Both the position numbers and the translations under genes were made by a program. This document shows, in pieces, positions 59,750 through 64,000 of a DNA stretch of 64,000 bases. Source of the stretch: Mycobacterium genavense ATCC 51234 (GTDB taxonomy: Bacteria > Actinomycetota > Actinomycetes > Mycobacteriales > Mycobacteriaceae); contig NZ_JAGZ01000005.1 in the NCBI RefSeq assembly GCF_000526915.1, positions 336,201 to 400,200 of the forward strand. Direction: 5' to 3'. Each line of letters starts with the position of its first letter. Position 1 is the first letter of the stretch. The notes below the pieces were generated by a model. It saw nothing but the letters and a program-made list of their open reading frames with translations, did no database searches and was not told the origin of the DNA.

Positions 59750-60466
59750 TTAGGCGACGAATCCGGCTGAGCAGAAGTCCCACACCTCGTCAGCGGTGAT
59801 GGGGTGAATCGTCGCGTCGTCGGAACCTCCGCTGGACTGCGCGATGAACATGACCGTCTGCATCGTCATCGCGGCAATGCGGTGGGGATTGAGCCTGTCG
59901 CGCAACTTGCCTGCGTCGGCGGCTGCTTCCATGAGCTCGGTCAGCAACGCCAGCAGTGGCGCATGGGCGACCTTGACCTCGGCTGGGTGCGTCACCAGCA
60001 GCCGGGGGGCAAAGTCGGTGAACAGCGGGCGCTTGGCGGTGGGGTCCGGTCGCGAGGCCTCGTACAACAGTTCAACGGCGACCTTGAGCCGCTCCAGCGG
60101 GTCGGAATGGCTTTCGGTGGCGGCGCGGATCTGGTCGGCCGACCGGCTCAGCGCGTCCTCGAACAACGCCAACAGCAGCTCGTGCTTGCCGTCGAACTGC
60201 AGGTAGAAGCTCCGCAGCGATTGCCGCGAGCGGTCCACGACCTCCTGGACGGTAAAGTCCGTGCTGCCCTTTTCGATGATGATGGCCTGCGCCGCGTCGA
60301 GGAAGCGCTGAACACGCTGCGCCGCACGCAGTTTCGCAGTCTTGATGGATCGCTCGACGGCGCGCTGCTTCCAGGCCGGCTCTTCGCTTGGATTGGTCAC
60401 GGAAGGTTCGGACGATTGCCGCGAGGGGAGAACATGGTTGGACTCTACCGGAGAACGCCGTGACAT
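59750..60466 (-). CDS. TetR family transcriptional regulator
   Basis: A 238-residue TetR regulator. The helix-turn-helix spans about residues 50-95 (RFLDAAQAIIIEKGSTDFTV, QEVVDRSRQSLRSFYLQFDG), followed by a helical ligand domain. It lies between two matching dyads (59678-59694 and 60521-60539), one before the SDR and one in the shared promoter with the divergent acyl-CoA dehydrogenase. ATG 60466 is used, with an in-frame start at 60487. Intact. Confidence 0.86.
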   Translation of the reverse strand: MSRRSPVESNHVLPSRQSSEPSVTNPSEEPAWKQRAVERSIKTAKLRAAQRVQRFLDAAQAIIIEKGSTDFTVQEVVDRSRQSLRSFYLQFDGKHELLLALFEDALSRSADQIRAATESHSDPLERLKVAVELLYEASRPDPTAKRPLFTDFAPRLLVTHPAEVKVAHAPLLALLTELMEAAADAGKLRDRLNPHRIAAMTMQTVMFIAQSSGGSDDATIHPITADEVWDFCSAGFVA

Positions 60467-60520
60467 CGCTGCGCTCGACCCCCTCACGGAGCATGTGTCG
60501 GCGATTGTAACTTTCTTACC

Positions 60521-60539
60521 ACGAGAATACTATTCTCGT
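60521..60539. promoter_or_regulatory. TetR-type operator between tetR and the acyl-CoA dehydrogenase
   Basis: ACGAGAAT and ATTCTCGT form a perfect 8-bp dyad around ACT. It lies between the divergent TetR and ACAD genes. Confidence 0.75.
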
Positions 60540-60639
60540 CCACGTGTGTATAGCAGTGGAATCGCAAGAGCGAACCGCACCATCGGTGGAAACCCGGTCT
60601 ACCGACGGCCTATCCGCTAGCAAATCCTAGGGGAGTGCT

Positions 60640-61437
60640 GTGCAGCTGACCTTTGACAGCGACGTCGAGGAGTTCCGCGCGGAATTCGCGGCCTTCCTAG
60701 ACGCCAATCCTCTCGACCCGGCCCTGACGCGCGAACGGCCGCAATCGAGTTCGGACATCCCGCAGTGGGCCCGTCGCTGGCAACGGCTGTTGTTCGACAA
60801 CGGCTGTTGTTAGACAACGGCTGTTGTTCGACAACGGCTGGCTGCTGCCCGGGAACCCGCCGGAGTTCGGCGGTCGCAACGTCACGCTGCTGCAGCAATA
60901 CGTGTATCTCGAGGAGTTGTCGCGGCGGCGGATCTATCAAAGCTTCAATCCGCAGGGCGTGGGCATCATCGCGGCGTCGTTGTTGTCGTTCGGCACACCG
61001 GAGCAAAAGCAGCGTTGGGCGGTGCCGATTCTGCGTGCGGAGATAACCGCGTCGCTGGGGATGAGCGAGCCCGGTACGGGCTCCGATCTCGCCTCCCTGA
61101 AGACGCGCGCGGTGCTAAACGGCGACCATTTCGTCGTCAACGGGCAGAAGGTGTGGACATCGGGTGCCCATCACCCCGACGTGTTGCTGACGTTCGTGCG
61201 CACCGATCCCGCTGCACCAAAACACAAGGGCATCAGCGCTTACTGATTCCGACGGACACCCCCGGCGTAATATGCCGTCCGTTCGCCTCGATGGGTGACA
61301 TCGAGGACGTCGACTTCAACGAGGTCTTTTTCACCGACGCTCGGGTGCCGGTGGAGAACTTGGTGGGCGAGCTCAACGCGGGCTGGCGCGTCGCGACCGG
61401 TTCACTCGGACACGAACGCGCGATGCTGTGGCTGGTC
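60640..61437 (+). pseudogene. Acyl-CoA dehydrogenase, 5' part only, with a triplicated 17-mer and a frameshift
   Basis: N-terminal two thirds of a FadE-type acyl-CoA dehydrogenase: VQLTFDSDVEEFRAEFAAFL, LLPGNPPEFGGRNVTLLQQY, the FAD/substrate loop ITASLGMSEPGTGSDLASLK and GDHFVVNGQKVWTSGAHHPD. The 17-base unit repeated three times at 60784-60834 adds 34 bases and shifts the frame. A further 1-base loss near 61243 (GISAY then LIPTDTPGV) shifts it again. The homology stops abruptly at about 61437 after GHERAMLWLVQ, where the antisense DUF4190 gene begins; about 85 residues plus the C-terminus are missing. A plausible C-terminal piece lies inverted at 62548-62690. Confidence 0.85.
60784..60834 (+). 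repeat. Three tandem copies of a 17-bp unit in the acyl-CoA dehydrogenase
   Basis: Copies at 60784-60800, 60801-60817 and 60818-60834, unit CGGCTGTTGTTCGACAA. The middle copy differs by one base (C to A, creating TTAGAC). The original single copy encodes part of RLLFDNG. Confidence 0.9.
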
Positions 61438-61689
61438 CAGCCAGGCGTAGTAGCCGATGGCGATGAGCCCGGCCACGATCGCGACCGCCCCCAACACCAT
61501 GCCGGCCGTCGCGGCGCGGGGGTTGATGGCCTCGCCGTGGCCGGCTCGCCGCCGCGCGATATCGCCGGTGATCAGCGCCGCGGTACCCAACGGCACCCCG
61601 ATTAGCAACCAGCAGGTGACCAGTGCCAACCCGCCCAGGACCACCGCGACCACGCCGGCCTGATTTCGGGGCTCCACGGGGTAGCGCAT
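61437..61689 (-). pseudogene. DUF4190-type small membrane protein, 3'-truncated
   Basis: From ATG 61689 the frame reads MRYPVEPRNQAGVVAVVLGG, with two hydrophobic segments (VVLGGLALVTCWLLIGVPLG and GMVLGAVAIVAGLIAIGYYA) and an RRRAGHGEAINPRAAT loop, as in DUF4190 membrane proteins. Homology ends near AWLDQ at about 61437, exactly where the acyl-CoA dehydrogenase fragment ends on the other strand. The open frame runs on to 61402 only by chance. The junction is a rearrangement breakpoint. Confidence 0.65.
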
Positions 61690-61735
61690 GTGCGCGAATA
61701 CTAGGCAATGCGCATACCCGCACCACCCGCGGGCG

Positions 61736-62551
61736 CTAGAGCTGCACCAGCCGTGGTGCAGATCCCTTGGCCCGCAGCGTCATTCCGGCCTGTGAGGTCA
61801 GTTCCCGGGCGCTGCCGAGCAGATTGTCCAGTAGCAGCGACCGTTTGAAGTGGTGGTGCAGCTGGTGTTCGGCGGTGAAGCCGATACCACCGAGCACCTG
61901 CTGGCAGTGCCGGGCCGTGGTCACCGTCGCCTGACCGGCCGACGACCTGGCCAGCAAGCTGGCCAGGTCGTCGGGGTCGTCGGTTGCCGTGGTCGCGGCG
62001 TCTAGGGTCGCCTCGGCGCCCTCGATCGCGACGAGCGTCTCGGCCAGTCGGTGCCGGATCGCCTGAAACGAGCTGATGTGGCGGCCGAACTGGACACGAT
62101 CTAGGGCGTGCTGGCGCGAAAGTGCCAGCATCGCGCGGCTGGCGCCGACCAGCCACCAGCCCAGGGCCCGACGCCCTGCGGCAAGCCCGGCTTGGGCAGC
62201 CGAATCGCCTTCTGCGACAGTATGTATCGGCAACTCGTTGTCGATCGCCGAACCCGGAATGTCCTCGCGCTTCCACACCACCCAGGAGCCTCCCGCGAAC
62301 GGGAGCGCGGTGACACCGCCCGGCGCCCGTCCGGCCGCGCGCAGCACCACGTCGTTGAGCACCGGCGCATGCGCACCCGCTTCGCCGAGCAGCCCGAACA
62401 CCAAAGGGATTGCGATGTGGGGTATTTCGTCGAGCATGTCGCGCCAGCCGAGGTCGGTCAACGCCGCATCGAGCTTTGCACCGGACGCGGCCGTCATCGC
62501 GGTGCGCAGCGAGTCGGCAAGCATCTGCACTGCCTCGGGGTCCACGATCAC
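61736..62551 (-). CDS. Acyl-CoA dehydrogenase, small subunit type
   Basis: A 271-residue acyl-CoA dehydrogenase homologue of the short type that pairs with a larger FadE to form a heteromer. The C-terminal domain is clear (GRRALGWWLVGASRAMLALS, QHALDRVQFGRHISSFQAIR, CQQVLGGIGFTAEHQLHHHF). The N-terminal part is shorter than usual. GTG 62551 overlaps the stop of the ACAD C-terminal fragment (62548-62550), the usual arrangement of large and small subunit genes. The open frame is unbroken, but with its partner destroyed function is doubtful. Confidence 0.75.
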   Translation of the reverse strand: MIVDPEAVQMLADSLRTAMTAASGAKLDAALTDLGWRDMLDEIPHIAIPLVFGLLGEAGAHAPVLNDVVLRAAGRAPGGVTALPFAGGSWVVWKREDIPGSAIDNELPIHTVAEGDSAAQAGLAAGRRALGWWLVGASRAMLALSRQHALDRVQFGRHISSFQAIRHRLAETLVAIEGAEATLDAATTATDDPDDLASLLARSSAGQATVTTARHCQQVLGGIGFTAEHQLHHHFKRSLLLDNLLGSARELTSQAGMTLRAKGSAPRLVQL

Positions 62552-62690
62552 TCCTTCCCGAGGTCGAGCAGCCGACGGGCGATGATGTTGCGCTGAATCT
62601 CGGCGGTCCCGCCGTAGATGGTCGACGCTCGTGAGTAGAGGTAGTCCGAACGCCACGGCGTGTCGTCGAGTTCGAGGGTGCCAAAGGGGC
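62548..62690 (-). pseudogene. Acyl-CoA dehydrogenase, 3' fragment
   Basis: Reads PFGTLELDDTPWRSDYLYSR and then ASTIYGGTAEIQRNIIARRL, the C-terminal FAD-binding end of a FadE protein, to LLDLGKE. Homology begins at about 62690; upstream sequence on this strand is antisense of a DUF1330 fragment. It is likely the lost end of the ACAD begun at 60640, separated by inversion. Confidence 0.75.
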
Positions 62691-62780
62691 CGAAAGGATA
62701 CGTCATTCTCACCAAGGCCATCAAGGACCCGGAGGGCATGAAGGCGTACGGCAAGGCCGCCGGTTCGGCGATGGCCGGTG
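62690..62780 (+). pseudogene. DUF1330 gene fragment (N-terminal)
   Basis: The frame reads PKGYVILTKAIKDPEGMKAY followed by GKAAGSAMAG, the start of a DUF1330 domain protein (normally ~95 residues). After about 30 residues it runs into mce sequence in a different frame. It is a scrap between two breakpoints. Confidence 0.6.
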
Positions 62781-63952
62781 CCACCGCCCATTCCGGCAGA
62801 CGCGAAGGCCGTAATCGTCGCTCCGAACCTGGTGGCCGCCCGCTACGTTCAGCTTTCACCGGCCTATCGCGACCGGGGGCCCGTCATGCGCGATGGCGCC
62901 GTCATACCGGTCGAACGGACCGCGGTGCCGGTCGAGTGGGATGAGGTCAAGACCCAGTTGATGCGACTGGCAACGGATTTGGGACCCAAGAGTGGCGGTC
63001 GGGCACATCCGTAGGCCGTTTCATCGACAGCGCCGCCAATGCTCTGGAGGGTAACGGCGACAAGCTGCGGCAGACACTCGGGCAATTGTCAGGAGTGGCC
63101 TGGATCCTGGCCAACAGCAGCGGCAACATCGTCGACATCATCAAGAACCTGCAGACCTTCGTCGGAGCGCTGCGGGACAGCAACGTTCAGATCGTGCAGT
63201 TCAACAACCGCCTGGCAACGCTCACCAGCGTGGTCAACGACAGTAAATCCGACCTGGACGCGGCGCTGACAGATTTGTCGACGGCGGTCGGCGAGGTGCA
63301 GCGATTCATCGCCGGCAGTCGCAACCAAACCAGCGAACAGATCGCCAGGCTGGCCGATGTCACCCAGAATCTGGTCGATCACCACATGGCGCTCGAAAAC
63401 ATTTTGCATGGCGCGCCGAATGCGCTCGGCAACTTCTTCAATGACTACAACGCCGACACCGGAACCATCGTGGGAGGTTTCGGACTGATGAACTTCGCGA
63501 ATCCCACGTGGGGCGGCCAACTGCTGCTGTCGTTGCCGGGCTGCAGCAAAATCGGCGCCATCGAGAACGTCACCGCAGTCGAATCGGGCAAGCTGTGCTC
63601 CCTGTTCATCGGTCCGGGATTGCGACTGCTCAACTTCAACAACTCGCCACTGCCCATCAACTTCATTCTGCAGAAGTCCATCGACCCGTCGAAGATCCTC
63701 TACACCGAACCGCGCCTGGCGCCCGGCGGCGAGGGTCCGAAACCCGGACCGCCCGAGATCCCGCCTGAGGTATCGGCGTATACCGGCCTGCCGGGTGATC
63801 CCGTGGGACCGCCGGGGGCGGTACCACCGGCGCGGATACCGGGCGCGGCAATGCCACTGCCGCCGCCACCGTCGACACCGATGCCACCCCCACCGCCGCC
63901 GGCGGCGAGTGTGTCGGACATGTTGCTCCCAGGCGAAGGGCCACAACAGTGA
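62780..63952 (+). pseudogene. MceD-like protein, 5'-truncated and frameshifted
   Basis: Mce proteins are substrate-binding components of lipid/steroid importers. The fragment begins PPIPADAKAVIVAPNLVAAR, inside the MCE domain; the signal anchor and about the first 90-100 residues are gone. A 1-base loss near 63000 (GPKSGG then GRFIDSAANALEGNGDKLRQ) shifts the frame. From there one open frame continues to 63952 through the long helical domain (FVGALRDSNVQIVQFNNRLA) and a Pro-rich tail (PPPPSTPMPPPPPPAASVSD). The stop overlaps the next start by 4 bases, as in mce operons. Confidence 0.8.
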
Positions 63953-64000
63953 TCGGCTCGGTTGCGTTTCGGCGGGTGTGCGCCTTCGGCTGCAGCGTGG
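63949..64000 (+). CDS. MceE-like lipoprotein, start only
   Basis: GTG 63949 overlaps the mceD-like stop (GTGA). The first 17 codons read VIGSVAFRRVCAFGCSV, a basic and hydrophobic start with a Cys, as in the signal peptide of the MceE lipoprotein that follows MceD in mce operons. The window ends here. Confidence 0.6.
   Translation, partial: MIGSVAFRRVCAFGCSV

Noticed and set aside
60790..60840. CRISPR array from the repeated 17-mer
   Set aside because: The units are directly adjacent without spacers and lie inside a coding gene; it is a tandem duplication.
61402..61436. Last codons of the DUF4190 open frame (PQHRAFVSE)
   Set aside because: They are the antisense of the acyl-CoA dehydrogenase motif SLGHERAMLW and so are a chance extension past the breakpoint.

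Overview
The window is a high-GC mycobacterial chromosome segment. Its first 25.4 kb is collinear with the M. tuberculosis interval Rv0462-Rv0491 (lpdC, ramB, icl1, fadB2, umaA, pcaA, hbhA, deoC, murB, lprQ, mshA, gpm1, senX3-regX3). The umaA/pcaA pair, mycothiol synthesis, HBHA, a PPE protein and an mce remnant all point to Mycobacterium, most likely a slow grower. I cannot name the species from sequence alone.

Region 1 (1-25,446) is core. It holds central carbon and glyoxylate metabolism (lpdC, the regulator RamB and its likely target icl1 with a RamB-like operator, fadB2), mycolic acid cyclopropane synthases, cell-wall genes (murB, the L,D-transpeptidase lprQ, hbhA), mycothiol synthesis (mshA) and the phosphate-sensing pair SenX3-RegX3. 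Nearly all are intact. The exceptions are pcaA and the Rv0481c orthologue, each with a frameshift. senX3 and regX3 overlap directly, and no Rv0488-like gene lies between the Rv0487 orthologue and gpm1.

Region 2 (25.4-60.6 kb) is accessory. It opens with an unusual PPE protein whose C-terminus looks like a beta-helix. Catabolic gene sets follow: an IclR-controlled meta-cleavage operon (mhpC/mhpA/mhpB-like) run together with a KstD-type flavoprotein, luciferase-like monooxygenase, coniferyl-alcohol-type dehydrogenase, cyclase-family hydrolase and a second alpha/beta hydrolase; a multicopper oxidase; a large LuxR regulator; a TetR/SDR/ferredoxin/P450 set with two matching operators; a tightly coupled amidohydrolase, paired M24-fold proteins, enoyl-CoA hydratase, 43-aa protein and double CoA-transferase set; an OhrR-like regulator; and a mycofactocin-type SDR with its TetR. 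About half of these genes are broken by nonsense changes, 1-2 nt indels, short tandem duplications or gene-fusing deletions.

Region 3 (60.6-64 kb) is a mosaic of truncated genes. An acyl-CoA dehydrogenase is cut at about 61,437, and its likely 3' end lies inverted at 62,548-62,690 together with a small ACAD and a DUF4190 gene. A DUF1330 scrap follows, then a 5'-truncated, frameshifted mceD-like gene and the start of an mceE-like lipoprotein.

Overall the window looks like a mycobacterium undergoing gene decay, with a conserved core and an eroding catabolic arm. Nonsense substitutions and clean duplications argue against all lesions being read errors, but single-base indels should be checked in raw reads.
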